Shown: piece by piece, positions 19,817 through 28,769 of the stretch
Position numbering within the stretch: the first letter of the stretch is position 1
Layout: every line of letters starts with the position of its first letter
Assembly: GCF_011612585.1 (NCBI RefSeq)
Contig: NZ_CP050133.1
Span: forward strand, 248,001-312,000
DNA: 64,000 nt
Source: Streptococcus cristatus ATCC 51100
GTDB taxonomy: Bacteria > Bacillota > Bacilli > Lactobacillales > Streptococcaceae
Reading direction: 5' to 3'
Translations under genes and position numbers: made by a program
The notes under the pieces: model-generated
Told to the model about the DNA's origin: nothing
Seen by the model: only the letters and a program-made list of their open reading frames with translations
Databases searched by the model: none

Positions 19817-19825
19817 TGATATAAT
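19817..19825 (+). promoter_or_regulatory. Extended -10 promoter of the msmK-like gene
   Basis: TGATATAAT is an extended -10. AGGAG at 19861-19865 gives good spacing to the ATG at 19872. No terminator was seen between the response regulator and this promoter. Confidence 0.6.
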
Positions 19826-19871
19826 CAAGCAGAAAGAACTTACAATATGGTAAAGGAGTTAGGAGAAGCTT

Positions 19872-21002
19872 ATGGTTGAATTAAATCTGAAAAATATTTA
19901 TAAGAAGTATCCCAATAGTGAGCACTATTCTGTTGAAGACTTTAATTTGGACATTAAGGACAAGGAATTTATCGTTTTCGTTGGTCCGTCAGGATGTGGG
20001 AAATCCACAACGCTACGTATGATTGCGGGTCTTGAGGATATCACAGAAGGAACAGCGTCGATTGACGGTAAAGTTGTCAATGACGTGGCGCCGAAAGACC
20101 GTGATATTGCTATGGTCTTCCAGAACTATGCCCTCTACCCACACATGACAGTCTACGACAACATGGCTTTCGGGCTTAAACTGCGCAAGTACAGCAAGGA
20201 AGATATCGACAAACGGGTGAAAGAAGCAGCTGAAATCCTTGGTTTGAAAGAATTCTTGGATCGCAAGCCAGCGGACTTGTCAGGTGGTCAACGTCAGCGT
20301 GTTGCTATGGGCCGGGCTATCGTGCGTGATGCAAAGGTTTTCCTAATGGACGAGCCTCTGTCAAACTTGGATGCGAAGCTGCGGGTGTCCATGCGTGCTG
20401 AGATTGCCAAAATCCACCGCCGTATCGGAGCAACAACCATTTACGTTACCCACGACCAGACAGAAGCGATGACACTTGCAGACCGGATTGTTATCATGTC
20501 AGCAACCAAGAACCCTGCTGGAACTGGAACCATTGGTCGAGTGGAACAAATCGGTAGTCCACAGGAAGTTTACAGAAATCCAGTCAACAAGTTTGTGGCA
20601 GGCTTCATTGGCAGCCCAGCGATGAACTTTATCACTGTGACACTTGAGGGGAATGAAATCGTTGCCGATGGCTTGCGTTTGACAGTGCCAGAAGGAACGC
20701 TGAAAGTTCTGCGTGAGAAGGGTTATGACGGCAAGAAATTGATCTTCGGTATTCGTCCAGAAGACATCAATACAGAACCTGCCTTCTTAGAGACCTTCCC
20801 AGATTCTGTGGTTCATGCGACCATCTCTGTCTCTGAGCTTTTGGGGTCTGAGTCTCACCTTTACTGTCAAGTTGGTGACAGCGAGTTTATCGCGCGGGTA
20901 GATGCTCGTGACTATTCAGAAACAGGTGCTGGAATTGACCTTGGCTTTGATCTAAACAAGGCGCATTTCTTTGATTTCGAAACAGAGAAAACTGTTTATT
21001 AA
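19872..21002 (+). CDS. msmK: ABC transporter ATPase of the MsmK/UgpC family
   Basis: The 376-residue ATPase has Walker A GPSGCGKST (38-46), Q-loop FQNYALYPHMT, signature LSGGQRQRVAMGRA, Walker B VFLMDEPLSNLDA, switch histidine in THDQTEAMTL, and a C-terminal regulatory OB-fold region from about 240. Streptococcal MsmK energises several CUT1 sugar importers encoded without their own ATPase. The permeases NgtP1-NgtP2 lack one in their operon, so this is the natural partner; that pairing is inferred from position. It has its own promoter, and a reverse copy of the 180-bp repeat follows as likely terminator. Confidence 0.9.
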   Translation: MVELNLKNIYKKYPNSEHYSVEDFNLDIKDKEFIVFVGPSGCGKSTTLRMIAGLEDITEGTASIDGKVVNDVAPKDRDIAMVFQNYALYPHMTVYDNMAFGLKLRKYSKEDIDKRVKEAAEILGLKEFLDRKPADLSGGQRQRVAMGRAIVRDAKVFLMDEPLSNLDAKLRVSMRAEIAKIHRRIGATTIYVTHDQTEAMTLADRIVIMSATKNPAGTGTIGRVEQIGSPQEVYRNPVNKFVAGFIGSPAMNFITVTLEGNEIVADGLRLTVPEGTLKVLREKGYDGKKLIFGIRPEDINTEPAFLETFPDSVVHATISVSELLGSESHLYCQVGDSEFIARVDARDYSETGAGIDLGFDLNKAHFFDFETEKTVY

Positions 21003-21017
21003 TCAGTAAAAATGATG

Positions 21018-21199
21018 AAGAGGCTGGGACAAGAGTCCTAGCCTCTCAATTGTCTTTGGATTGTCGAGCAAGACGCAGTGGTTGAGTGGGCTCTACTACG
21101 CTGATTTCATCAGCTTTTACAGCCCTACTCAACTGTGCGGAGGTGGGACGACGAAATCGAATTCTAACGAATTACCGATTTCTGTCCCACTCTCTTTTT
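21018..21199 (-). repeat. Intergenic repeat copy B (inverted orientation)
   Basis: This is the same element as copies A, C and D but reversed. It starts with AAGAGGCTGGGAC and ends CTGTCCCACTCTCTTTTT. The T-tract at this end shows that the element can terminate in both directions. It fills most of the 328-base gap between the ATPase and GH1 genes. Confidence 0.9.
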
Positions 21200-21290
21200 G
21201 AATGAACCTTTAGTCTTCCAAATCAAAAATGTCTTTAATCAGTGGAGAAATTTGAATAGACTGTTGCTTTCTTTTTGAAGAAGGTCTTTA

Positions 21291-21296
21291 TATAAT
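21291..21296 (+). promoter_or_regulatory. -10 element upstream of the GH1 gene
   Basis: A TATAAT hexamer lies 34 bases before the start codon. No -35 at standard spacing is visible. GAGAGG at 21314-21319 is the likely ribosome-binding site. Confidence 0.5.
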
Positions 21297-21330
21297 GAAA
21301 TGTAAAGATAAATCGAGAGGTAAATAAAAT

Positions 21331-22713
21331 ATGATTCAATTTCCAAAAGGTTTCGTCTGGGGATCTTCTACATCGGGTCCGCAAACAGAAGGTCGGATTT
21401 CAGGAGATGGAAAGGGAGACAACCTTTGGGACTATTGGTTTAGTCAAGAACCCCATCGTTTCTATAACGAAATTGGTCCTGACAAGGCATCTACTTTTTA
21501 TGAAAATTGGGAGCAAGATATCGACCTTTTAGTCGAAACAGGCCACACGGCCTTTCGGACCTCTATCCAATGGTCACGGATTTTTCCAGATGGTCGTGGT
21601 CCGGTCAATCAAGTCGGTGTTGACTTCTACCGCAAGGTCTTTGAAAGAATCAAGTCCAAGGGCATTCGCTTGATTGTCAATCTGTATCATTTTGACCTGC
21701 CCTTTGCCTTGCAGGAAGCGCAAGAAGGCTGGGAGAGCTTAGATACAGTCGATGCTTATGTAGACTATGCCCGTTTCTGCTTTGAAAGCTACGGTGACTT
21801 GGTGGATCAGTGGGTGACTTTTAACGAGCCTATCGTACCAGTTGAGTTTGGCTATTTCTACGATGGACATTATCCTAATAAAGTGGACGCTAAGGCTGCG
21901 GTCAAGGTGGCTTATCATACCCAGCTAGCTAGTTCTTTAGCAGTGAAAGCCTGCCATGAGGTTGGAGCAGACTACAAAATCGGCATTATCCTAAATCTGA
22001 CACCTGCATATCCGCGCAGCCAGCATCCGGCGGACTTGAAGGCAGCTCGCATTGCCGAGCTTTTCCAGGCCAAGTCTTTCTTGGATCCATCTGTTTTGGG
22101 GCATTATCCAGCAGAGCTGGTCGATCTTTTGCGTGAGCACGATCTTTTACCAGCTACGACTGAGGAGCAGTTGCAAGTGATTCGGGAAAATACGGTCGAC
22201 TTTTTGGGTGTCAATTACTATCAGCCTCTGCGGGTTGCAGCGCCTAAGTATTTGAAGCATCCAGAGTCACCGCTTCTGCCAGATCATTTCTATGAGCCTT
22301 ATGTTATGCTTGGCCGCAAGATTAATCCTCACCGTGGCTGGGAAATTTATGAACAAGGAATCTACGATATTGCACAAAACATCAAGGAAAACTATGGCAA
22401 TATTGAGTGGATGTTGACGGAAAATGGCATGGGCGTCGAGGGTGAGGAGAAATTCCGTGAAAATGGCATGATCCAAGACGATTACCGGATAGACTTTGTT
22501 AAAGGCCATCTGCGCCAGCTCCATCGTGCCATCCAGGACGGGGCCAGCTGTACAGGCTACCTCATGTGGACCTTTATCGACTGTTGGTCTTGGCTCAATA
22601 GCTATAAGAACCGTTATGGCTTGATTGAGCTCAATCTAGAAACCCAAGAACGGACTATCAAAAAATCAGGGCACTGGTTCAAAGAATTAAGCCAGAACAA
22701 TGGCTTTGAATAA
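21331..22713 (+). CDS. GH1 beta-glycosidase (BglA-like)
   Basis: The 460-residue protein is a GH1 retaining glycosidase: the acid/base is Glu166 in TFNEP and the nucleophile Glu364 in LTENG. It has no signal peptide. GH1 enzymes that use phosphorylated sugars carry a Ser-Lys-Tyr phosphate clamp near the C terminus. Here the region reads SWLNSYKNRYG, with Asn where LacG has the lysine, so a phospho-glycoside substrate is doubtful although the neighbouring Lys could serve. It has its own promoter and terminator. A beta-galactoside or beta-glucoside from the same glycans is possible but not shown. Confidence 0.87.
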   Translation: MIQFPKGFVWGSSTSGPQTEGRISGDGKGDNLWDYWFSQEPHRFYNEIGPDKASTFYENWEQDIDLLVETGHTAFRTSIQWSRIFPDGRGPVNQVGVDFYRKVFERIKSKGIRLIVNLYHFDLPFALQEAQEGWESLDTVDAYVDYARFCFESYGDLVDQWVTFNEPIVPVEFGYFYDGHYPNKVDAKAAVKVAYHTQLASSLAVKACHEVGADYKIGIILNLTPAYPRSQHPADLKAARIAELFQAKSFLDPSVLGHYPAELVDLLREHDLLPATTEEQLQVIRENTVDFLGVNYYQPLRVAAPKYLKHPESPLLPDHFYEPYVMLGRKINPHRGWEIYEQGIYDIAQNIKENYGNIEWMLTENGMGVEGEEKFRENGMIQDDYRIDFVKGHLRQLHRAIQDGASCTGYLMWTFIDCWSWLNSYKNRYGLIELNLETQERTIKKSGHWFKELSQNNGFE

Positions 22714-22740
22714 GTCTCTTTATCCATTCAGCCTATAGAA

Positions 22741-22802
22741 GATAGGGCGGCTTCCCAACTAAGCTTCTGATCGATTTCAGAAGATCAGCTTAGGGTATCC
22801 CG
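22741..22802 (+). other. Hairpin-rich intergenic stretch
   Basis: The 441-base gap between GH1 and the RNase J gene has no gene. This part holds CTAAG plus CTTCTGA (22759-22770) paired with TCAGAAG (22777-22783) and CTTAG (22789-22793), followed by GGG-TAT-CCC. No T-tract follows. The stretch 22850-23000 shows nothing recognisable. Confidence 0.4.
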
Positions 22803-22807
22803 CTCGG

Positions 22808-22847
22808 ATAATAGAATTTAGTCTCAGACTAGGTTCTATTATTTTTT
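22808..22847 (+). terminator. Terminator after the GH1 gene
   Basis: ATAATAGAA pairs with TTCTATTAT around an inner TAGTC-TCA-GACTA stem and runs into a five-base T-tract. Confidence 0.85.
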
Positions 22848-23007
22848 ATCTTGTGAGTAGATCTAGCTCCTAAAAGCTGTTTTCTAAAATGAAACTGGGA
22901 GGATGCCTTTCTTCGCATGTTACATCAGGAAGAAAGAAGTGACCAGAGACTTGCTGTATCAAACTACTATTCTTGATTTGCCGTTCATTCTATAGGTTTC
23001 CTTTGTT

Positions 23008-23091
23008 TTGAAAAAAGCGTGAAAAAATGCTATAATGACTAAGATGTGCAAACTTTGTTTGCAAAACTGTAATTCGACTTGGCTTGCCAAG
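23008..23091 (+). promoter_or_regulatory. rnjB promoter and structured leader
   Basis: TTGAAA at 23008-23013 and TATAAT at 23031-23036 are 17 bases apart. The leader of roughly 110 bases then carries hairpins TGCAAAC-TTT-GTTTGCA (23047-23063) and CTTGG-CTTG-CCAAG (23078-23091). Structured leaders are common in RNase genes that control their own mRNA; that role here is a guess. Confidence 0.65.
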
Positions 23092-23154
23092 GACCGTTAG
23101 TATTAAAATCAAGGAATCTTTGATAAATGAGATTCTAAATCGATAGGAGTAAAA

Positions 23155-24822
23155 ATGAGTAAAAGCACGATTAAGCTGATTACTTTGGGTGGCGTTCGTG
23201 AGAATGGGAAAAATCTCTACGTCGCCGAAGTGGATGATTCCATTTTTGTATTGGATGCTGGGCTCAAATACCCAGAAAATGAGCAGCTGGGAGTAGATGT
23301 CGTCATTCCCAACATGGATTATTTGTTTGAAAACAAAGACCGAATTGCAGGTGTCTTTCTGACCCACGGTCATGCGGATGCCATCGGTGCACTGCCTTAT
23401 CTTTTGACAGAAGCCCAGGTACCGGTTTTTGGTTCGGAGTTGACGATTGAGCTAGCCAAGCTCTTTGTCAAAAACAATGACGCTGTGAAGAAATTCAATG
23501 ATTTTCATGTTATCGATGAAAATACCGAGATTGAATTTGGCGAAACGGTTGTCTCTTTCTTCCGGACGACTCACTCGATTCCAGAGAGTCTGGGAATCGT
23601 TGTCAAGACGCGTGAAGGCAATATTGTTTATACGGGAGATTTCAAGTTTGACCAATCTGCCAGCGAATCTTATGCGACAGATTTCGGCCGTTTGGCTGAG
23701 ATCGGCCGTGAGGGCGTTTTAGCTTTGCTGAGTGATTCAGCCAACGCTGACAGCACTGTGCAAGTGGCTAGTGAGAGCGAGGTTGGCCGTGAGATTACGG
23801 ACACGATTTCTGATTGGGATGGGCGTGTCATCGTGGCAGCGGTTGCCAGCAACCTGTCTCGGATCCAGCAGGTCTTTGAAGCTGCGGCAGAAACAGGTCG
23901 TCGTGTTGTTTTGACAGGCTTTGATATTGAAAATATCGTCCGTACGGCTATCCGCCTCAAGAAATTATCCTTGGCGGATGAGCGCCTGTTGATCAAGCCT
24001 AAGGAAATGTCTAAGTTTGAAGACCATGAGCTGATTATCCTGGAGACGGGTCGGATGGGCGAGCCCATTAACGGTCTGCGCAAGATGTCCATCGGTCGTC
24101 ACCGTTATGTAGAAATCAAGGACGGAGATTTGGTTTATATCGTTACAACGCCATCTATTGCCAAGGAAGCAGTTGTAGCGCGTGTGGAAAACATGATTTA
24201 CCAAGCTGGTGGCGTGGTTAAGCTGATTACTCAAAACTTGCGTGTATCTGGCCATGCCAATGCGCGTGACTTGCAGCTCATGCTCAATTTATTGCAACCC
24301 AAGTACCTCTTCCCGATTCAGGGAGAATACCGCGGACTGGATGCCCATGCTAAGGCAGCCATGGAAGTCGGGATTTTACCAGAAAATATCTTGATACCGA
24401 AGCGTGGTAGCGTCATGTCCTACGAAAATGGCGACTTTGTGCCAGCTGGAGCAGTGTCAGCAGGCGATGTCATGATTGATGGAAATGCCATCGGCGATGT
24501 GGGCAATATCGTCCTACGTGACCGTAAGGTTCTGTCTGAAGACGGTATCTTTATCGTGGCGCTCACGGTCAATCGTAAGGAGAAGAAAATCATTTCCAAA
24601 GCCAAGGTTCATACTCGTGGATTTGTCTATGTCAAGAAGAGTCGTGACATCCTGCGGGAGAGCACTGACCTGATCAATAAGACAGTGGAAGACTATCTGG
24701 CTCAGGATAACTTTGACTGGGGTGAGCTCAAGGGAGCGGTTCGTGATAGTTTGGCCAAGTTCCTCTTTGAGCAAACCAAACGCCGGCCGGCTATTCTTCC
24801 GGTTGTCATGGAGGTTCGCTAG
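23155..24822 (+). CDS. rnjB: Ribonuclease J2
   Basis: This 555-residue protein is a metallo-beta-lactamase/beta-CASP ribonuclease of the RNase J group, which degrades and processes mRNA in the cytoplasm with RNase J1. The usual metal motif HxHxDH is altered to HGHADA (His71, His73, Asp75, Ala76), the mark of the J2 paralogue rather than J1. The beta-CASP part includes GRVIVAAVASNLSRIQ, and the C-terminal region GYxG-like RVSGHANARD follows. It is next to an esterase gene as in other streptococci (pneumococcal SP_0613-0614). The start follows TAGGAG at good spacing. Confidence 0.9.
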   Translation: MSKSTIKLITLGGVRENGKNLYVAEVDDSIFVLDAGLKYPENEQLGVDVVIPNMDYLFENKDRIAGVFLTHGHADAIGALPYLLTEAQVPVFGSELTIELAKLFVKNNDAVKKFNDFHVIDENTEIEFGETVVSFFRTTHSIPESLGIVVKTREGNIVYTGDFKFDQSASESYATDFGRLAEIGREGVLALLSDSANADSTVQVASESEVGREITDTISDWDGRVIVAAVASNLSRIQQVFEAAAETGRRVVLTGFDIENIVRTAIRLKKLSLADERLLIKPKEMSKFEDHELIILETGRMGEPINGLRKMSIGRHRYVEIKDGDLVYIVTTPSIAKEAVVARVENMIYQAGGVVKLITQNLRVSGHANARDLQLMLNLLQPKYLFPIQGEYRGLDAHAKAAMEVGILPENILIPKRGSVMSYENGDFVPAGAVSAGDVMIDGNAIGDVGNIVLRDRKVLSEDGIFIVALTVNRKEKKIISKAKVHTRGFVYVKKSRDILRESTDLINKTVEDYLAQDNFDWGELKGAVRDSLAKFLFEQTKRRPAILPVVMEVR

Positions 24823-24981
24823 ATTATTCGTGGGAACAGCTTTCCTAGTATTTTGCAGAGAGAAAGTCGAATATCGGCTTTTTCTTATCTTTTAGCGGTA
24901 GCAGAACAGGCTTTGCTTTCGGAGTGTGGCTGGCTGTGCTGCATGGTCAAGAACAGTAGTTTTTACAAGAGGAGAAAAAAG

Positions 24982-25761
24982 ATGGCAGTGATGCAGATAG
25001 AGTATTATTCAGAAGCCTTGGAGATGGAGTGGGGAGTCAATGTCCTCTATCCAGATGCGTCGCGCGTGGACAAGCCAGATGATAAGGATATTCCTGTTTT
25101 GTATCTGCTTCATGGTATGAACGGTAATCACAATAGCTGGCTCAAGCGCTCAAATATCGAACGTCTGGTTCGCTCGACTAACTTGATTGTTGTCATGCCG
25201 AATACCAGCAATGGCTGGTACACCGATACTCAATACGGATTTAACTATTACGAGGCTATCGCTGAAGAGCTGCCACGGGTACTCAAGCGCTTTTTCCCCA
25301 ATATGTCTGACAAGCGGGAGAAGAATTTTATCGCTGGTCTTTCCATGGGCGGATACGGAGCCTTTAAGCTGGCTCTCAAGTCTAACCGTTTTTCATACGC
25401 GGCTAGTCTTTCAGGGGCTTTGAGCTTTCTTGATAGTCATCCAGACGATGTTGAAATAGCAACACCAGCCTATTGGCGAGGAGTTTTTGGAGACTATAAA
25501 GACTGGACCAGCAGCCCCCATTCGCTGGAGAGCATAGCCAAGCAATCTGATAAAAAGACTAAGCTTTGGGCATGGTGCGGTGAAGAGGATTTTCTCTACG
25601 AGGCCAATCAGGTGGCTGTAAAAAATCTGCAAGACTTGGGCTTGGATATTACTTACAGTCACAGTCCTGGTAAGCACGAATGGTACTACTGGGAAAAGCA
25701 ATTGGAGAAGGTTTTAGCTTGGCTGCCGATTGATTTTGCCCTCGAAGAAAGACTGTCTTAA
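24982..25761 (+). CDS. estA: Tributyrin-type esterase, alpha/beta hydrolase
   Basis: The 259-residue protein is a serine esterase of the esterase D/EstA type. The nucleophile elbow is GLSMGGYG with Ser121; [12 protein letters not shown] forms the oxyanion region, and the last catalytic histidine is probably in [11 protein letters not shown]. The start at 24982 follows AGAGGAG; the longer in-frame reading begins within the gap after rnjB and lacks a site. Streptococcal EstA cleaves short-chain esters and can deacetylate sugars. The first 159 bases of the gap after rnjB show no terminator, so it may be cotranscribed with rnjB. Confidence 0.88.
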   Translation: MAVMQIEYYSEALEMEWGVNVLYPDASRVDKPDDKDIPVLYLLHGMNGNHNSWLKRSNIERLVRSTNLIVVMPNTSNGWYTDTQYGFNYYEAIAEELPRVLKRFFPNMSDKREKNFIAGLSMGGYGAFKLALKSNRFSYAASLSGALSFLDSHPDDVEIATPAYWRGVFGDYKDWTSSPHSLESIAKQSDKKTKLWAWCGEEDFLYEANQVAVKNLQDLGLDITYSHSPGKHEWYYWEKQLEKVLAWLPIDFALEERLS

Positions 25762-25798
25762 AAAATCATACGATTCAGCAGATTCTGGGTCGAGAATG

Positions 25799-25807
25799 TG
25801 ATATAAT
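25799..25807 (+). promoter_or_regulatory. Extended -10 promoter of gltX
   Basis: TGATATAAT is an extended -10 about 65 bases before the gltX start. No T-box motif was seen in the short leader. Confidence 0.6.
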
Positions 25808-25872
25808 AATAACGTTTGAATACGAAAGCAGGAGCGAGATATCCCTGCTATTCCCAAATAGGAGATCGAAAA

Positions 25873-27330
25873 TTGACAAAAGATATTCGAGTGCGTTATG
25901 CACCAAGTCCAACTGGGCTTTTACACATTGGAAATGCGCGTACGGCGCTCTTTAACTACCTTTATGCTCGTCATCATGGCGGAACATTTATCATCCGTAT
26001 CGAAGATACTGACCGCAAGCGCCATGTCGAAGATGGGGAGCGTTCACAGCTTGAAAACCTTCGTTGGTTGGGCATGGACTGGGATGAAAGTCCAGAAACT
26101 CATGAAAACTACCGCCAATCAGAGCGTTTGGAATTGTATCAGAAATACATCGACCAATTGCTAGCTGAAGGCAAGGCCTACAAATCTTACGTTACAGAAG
26201 AAGAGTTGGCTGCTGAGCGCGAGCGCCAAGAAGCAGCTGGCGAAACACCTCGCTACATCAATGAATACCTTGGCATGAGCGAAGAAGAAAAAGAAAAATA
26301 CATCGCAGAACGCGAAGCAGCGGGCATCATTCCAACGGTTCGTCTGGCGGTCAATGAAGCGGGCATCTACAAGTGGACTGATATGGTCAAGGGCGATATC
26401 GAGTTTGAAGGTGGCAATATCGGTGGCGATTGGGTTATCCAAAAGAAAGACGGCTACCCAACTTACAACTTTGCCGTTGTCATCGATGACCACGACATGC
26501 AAATTTCCCATGTTATCCGTGGTGACGACCATATTGCCAATACACCAAAACAGCTTATGGTTTATGAAGCGCTTGGTTGGGAAGCACCAGAGTTTGGTCA
26601 CATGACCCTGATTATCAACTCTGAGACTGGTAAAAAGTTGTCAAAACGCGATACCAACACTCTCCAGTTTATCGAAGACTACCGCAAAAAGGGCTACCTA
26701 CCAGAAGCAGTCTTTAACTTTATCGCACTTCTTGGTTGGAATCCTGGTGGGGAAGACGAAATCTTCTCTCGTGAAGAACTCATCAAACTCTTCGATGAAA
26801 ACCGCCTCAGCAAGTCTCCAGCTGCCTTTGACCAGAAAAAGATGGACTGGATGAGCAATGAGTATATCAAGAATGCGGATTTTGAGACAATTTTTGCTAT
26901 GGCCAAACCATTCTTGGAAGAAGCAGGACGCTTGACCGACAAGGCTGAAAAAATGGTTGAACTCTACAAGCCACAAATGAAGTCAGCGGATGAAATCGTT
27001 CCATTGACAGACCTTTTCTTCTCAGATTTCCCAGAATTGACGGAAGCAGAGAAAGAAGTGATGGCCGGCGAAACAGTTCCAGTCGTTTTGGAAGCTTTCA
27101 AAGCAAAACTGGAAGCAATGACAGATGAAGAATTTGTGACAGAAAACATCTTCCCACAAATCAAAGCAGTCCAAAAAGAGACAGGTATCAAGGGCAAGAA
27201 CCTCTTCATGCCAATTCGTATCGCTGTTTCTGGTGAAATGCACGGTCCAGAATTGCCAGATACCATCTATCTATTAGGCCGTGAAAAATCCATCCAGCAT
27301 ATCGACAATATGTTGAAAAAAATTCAATAA
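25873..27330 (+). CDS. gltX: Glutamyl-tRNA synthetase
   Basis: The 485-residue enzyme charges tRNA-Glu and, in Firmicutes, misacylates tRNA-Gln for later amidation. It has the class I HIGH-like motif [20 protein letters not shown] at the N terminus and the KMSKS-like motif KLSKRD near residue 256. A TTG start at 25873 is chosen: AGGAGA lies at 25860-25865 and homologues begin with this sequence. An upstream in-frame TTG at 25816 falls at the transcription start and is rejected. A strong terminator follows. Confidence 0.95.
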   Translation: MTKDIRVRYAPSPTGLLHIGNARTALFNYLYARHHGGTFIIRIEDTDRKRHVEDGERSQLENLRWLGMDWDESPETHENYRQSERLELYQKYIDQLLAEGKAYKSYVTEEELAAERERQEAAGETPRYINEYLGMSEEEKEKYIAEREAAGIIPTVRLAVNEAGIYKWTDMVKGDIEFEGGNIGGDWVIQKKDGYPTYNFAVVIDDHDMQISHVIRGDDHIANTPKQLMVYEALGWEAPEFGHMTLIINSETGKKLSKRDTNTLQFIEDYRKKGYLPEAVFNFIALLGWNPGGEDEIFSREELIKLFDENRLSKSPAAFDQKKMDWMSNEYIKNADFETIFAMAKPFLEEAGRLTDKAEKMVELYKPQMKSADEIVPLTDLFFSDFPELTEAEKEVMAGETVPVVLEAFKAKLEAMTDEEFVTENIFPQIKAVQKETGIKGKNLFMPIRIAVSGEMHGPELPDTIYLLGREKSIQHIDNMLKKIQ

Positions 27331-27334
27331 GATA

Positions 27335-27358
27335 AGCCAGCTTTCGAGCTGGTTTTTG
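27335..27358 (+). terminator. Terminator after gltX
   Basis: CCAGCT-TTCG-AGCTGG with flanking A/T pairs is followed by five T. Confidence 0.92.
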
Positions 27359-27427
27359 CTTTCTAAAAAGCTGTATTTATGTTACAATAATGTTACAAGA
27401 ACAGGAAAATATTGCGAGGTGCTAAAG

Positions 27428-28081
27428 ATGAAAAAATGGATGATTCTCTTGGCTGGAACTCTGGTGGCATCGTCTGTGTTAGTGGCCTGCGGTCAAAAGA
27501 AAGAAAAACCGACTTCGCCTTCTAGCAGTTCCAAAGTTAGCTTGACCTCGACCAGCTCAGCTTCTTCCAAAAAGTCTGAGACGAGCAAAAGTTCGACAGA
27601 GCTGTCTACCGAAACAAGTAGTTCGGACACTTCTATTTCTGGCAGTCAGGAAAACAGTCAAGAGCCTTCGGAGCCAGCAACTAAGGAGTCTTCTGCTAAG
27701 TCAGAAAGCAAGGGGGAAAAAGAGCCTGCCGCAACCTCTAATTTAGACATGCAGGCCATTGCTTCTGGGGATTTTTCTAGCATGGCTGGTACTTGGAAAG
27801 ATGCCAATGGTGTCACTTATACATTTGATGCCAAGGGACTGGTGTCAGATGTTGCCAAGTTGGAGCTGGTTTACGCTGGTCTGGATGAAAATGGAATTTA
27901 TCGCACAAATATTCGTTGGCATAATCTTACAGGTGCTGCCCTGTCTATTATTCCAGCAGGGAAAAAGTTGCCAGCTGGAGAGACTGTTAGCGGGCAGGAT
28001 CCGACTGATAGCAGTCGAGATCGCTTCATTATTGCCCAAGGTATCTCAGAGCACCCAGACGTTTTTTACCGTGTAAAATGA
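27428..28081 (+). CDS. Ser-rich surface lipoprotein of unknown function
   Basis: The 217-residue protein begins with a lipoprotein signal peptide whose lipobox ends VLVAC near residue 20. A low-complexity Ser/Thr/Glu linker spans about 30-105, as in cell-wall-spanning stalks. A compact C-terminal domain follows, starting MAGTWKDANGVTYTFD and ending HPDVFYRVK; it resembles small DUF6287-like domains of streptococcal lipoproteins, but the function is unknown. The start at 27428 is preferred for its lipoprotein signal and GAGGTG site. TACAAT at 27383-27388 may be its -10. Its TGA stop lies at the very edge of repeat copy C. Confidence 0.75.
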   Translation: MKKWMILLAGTLVASSVLVACGQKKEKPTSPSSSSKVSLTSTSSASSKKSETSKSSTELSTETSSSDTSISGSQENSQEPSEPATKESSAKSESKGEKEPAATSNLDMQAIASGDFSSMAGTWKDANGVTYTFDAKGLVSDVAKLELVYAGLDENGIYRTNIRWHNLTGAALSIIPAGKKLPAGETVSGQDPTDSSRDRFIIAQGISEHPDVFYRVK

Positions 28082-28260
28082 GAGTGGGACAGAAATCGGT
28101 AATTCGTTAGAATTCGATTTCGTCGTCCCACCTCCGCACAGTTGAGTAGGGCTATAAAAGCTGATGTAATCAGCGTAATAGAGTCCACTCAACCACTGCG
28201 TCTTGCTCGACAATCCAAATACAATTGAGAGGCTAGGACTTTTGTCCCAGACTCTTTTTT
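28080..28260 (+). repeat. Intergenic repeat copy C
   Basis: The element starts inside the stop codon of the lipoprotein gene. It is more diverged than the others: CTATAAAAGCTGATGTAATC replaces the usual central stem and the last stem has GACTCT for GCCTCT, weakening the terminator hairpin. It accounts for most of the 328-base gap before rnpA; the remaining 90 bases show nothing but the rnpA promoter. Confidence 0.88.
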
Positions 28261-28351
28261 GGAGCTGTACTGCCGATCTCTTCTTTCCGAACAGCTTCTT
28301 TCATTCGGTAAAACTATTCAAAAAGAGGGTTCGTCTCGCACCTAGCCCTTA

Positions 28352-28379
28352 TTGGCTTTTTGGGAAAATATGGTATAAT
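28352..28379 (+). promoter_or_regulatory. rnpA promoter
   Basis: TTGGCT at 28352-28357 and TGG-TATAAT ending at 28379 are separated by 16 bases. Confidence 0.7.
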
Positions 28380-28409
28380 AGAGTTAATTTTGGTGGATGG
28401 AGTTGAGTT

Positions 28410-28769
28410 TTGAGAAAAAACTATCGCGTCAAGAGCGAAAAAGATTTCAAGGCGATTTTTAAAGCTGGGCAGAATTTTGCCAATCGAAAGTTTGTCGTTT
28501 ATAAATTAGAAAAAGAACAGCGCCATTTTCGAGTGGGGATTTCAGTCAGTAAAAAGCTGGGCAATGCAGTTGTCCGCAATAGTATCAAAAGAAAGATTCG
28601 TCATGTCTTGATTCAGCATCGGGCAGATTTGACCAAGGATGACTTTGTTGTTATTGCTCGCAAGGGAGTTGAAACTCTAGACTACCATCAAGTGGAACAA
28701 AATTTATTGCATGTCTTAAAAGTTGCAAAAATTTATCAGGAAGGATTTGTTTGTGAAAAAGAAGAGTAA
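28410..28769 (+). CDS. rnpA: Ribonuclease P protein component
   Basis: This 119-residue basic protein binds the RNase P RNA and helps mature tRNA 5' ends. The conserved RNR-type helix is seen in [16 protein letters not shown] near residues 50-65. The start is TTG, as in many streptococcal rnpA genes, behind GGATGGAG. It overlaps yidC by 17 bases, and the order rnpA-yidC-jag is conserved in Firmicutes. Confidence 0.95.
   Translation: MRKNYRVKSEKDFKAIFKAGQNFANRKFVVYKLEKEQRHFRVGISVSKKLGNAVVRNSIKRKIRHVLIQHRADLTKDDFVVIARKGVETLDYHQVEQNLLHVLKVAKIYQEGFVCEKEE

Noticed and set aside
25808..25872. T-box riboswitch before gltX
   Set aside because: The leader is only about 60 bases and no T-box sequence or antiterminator is present.
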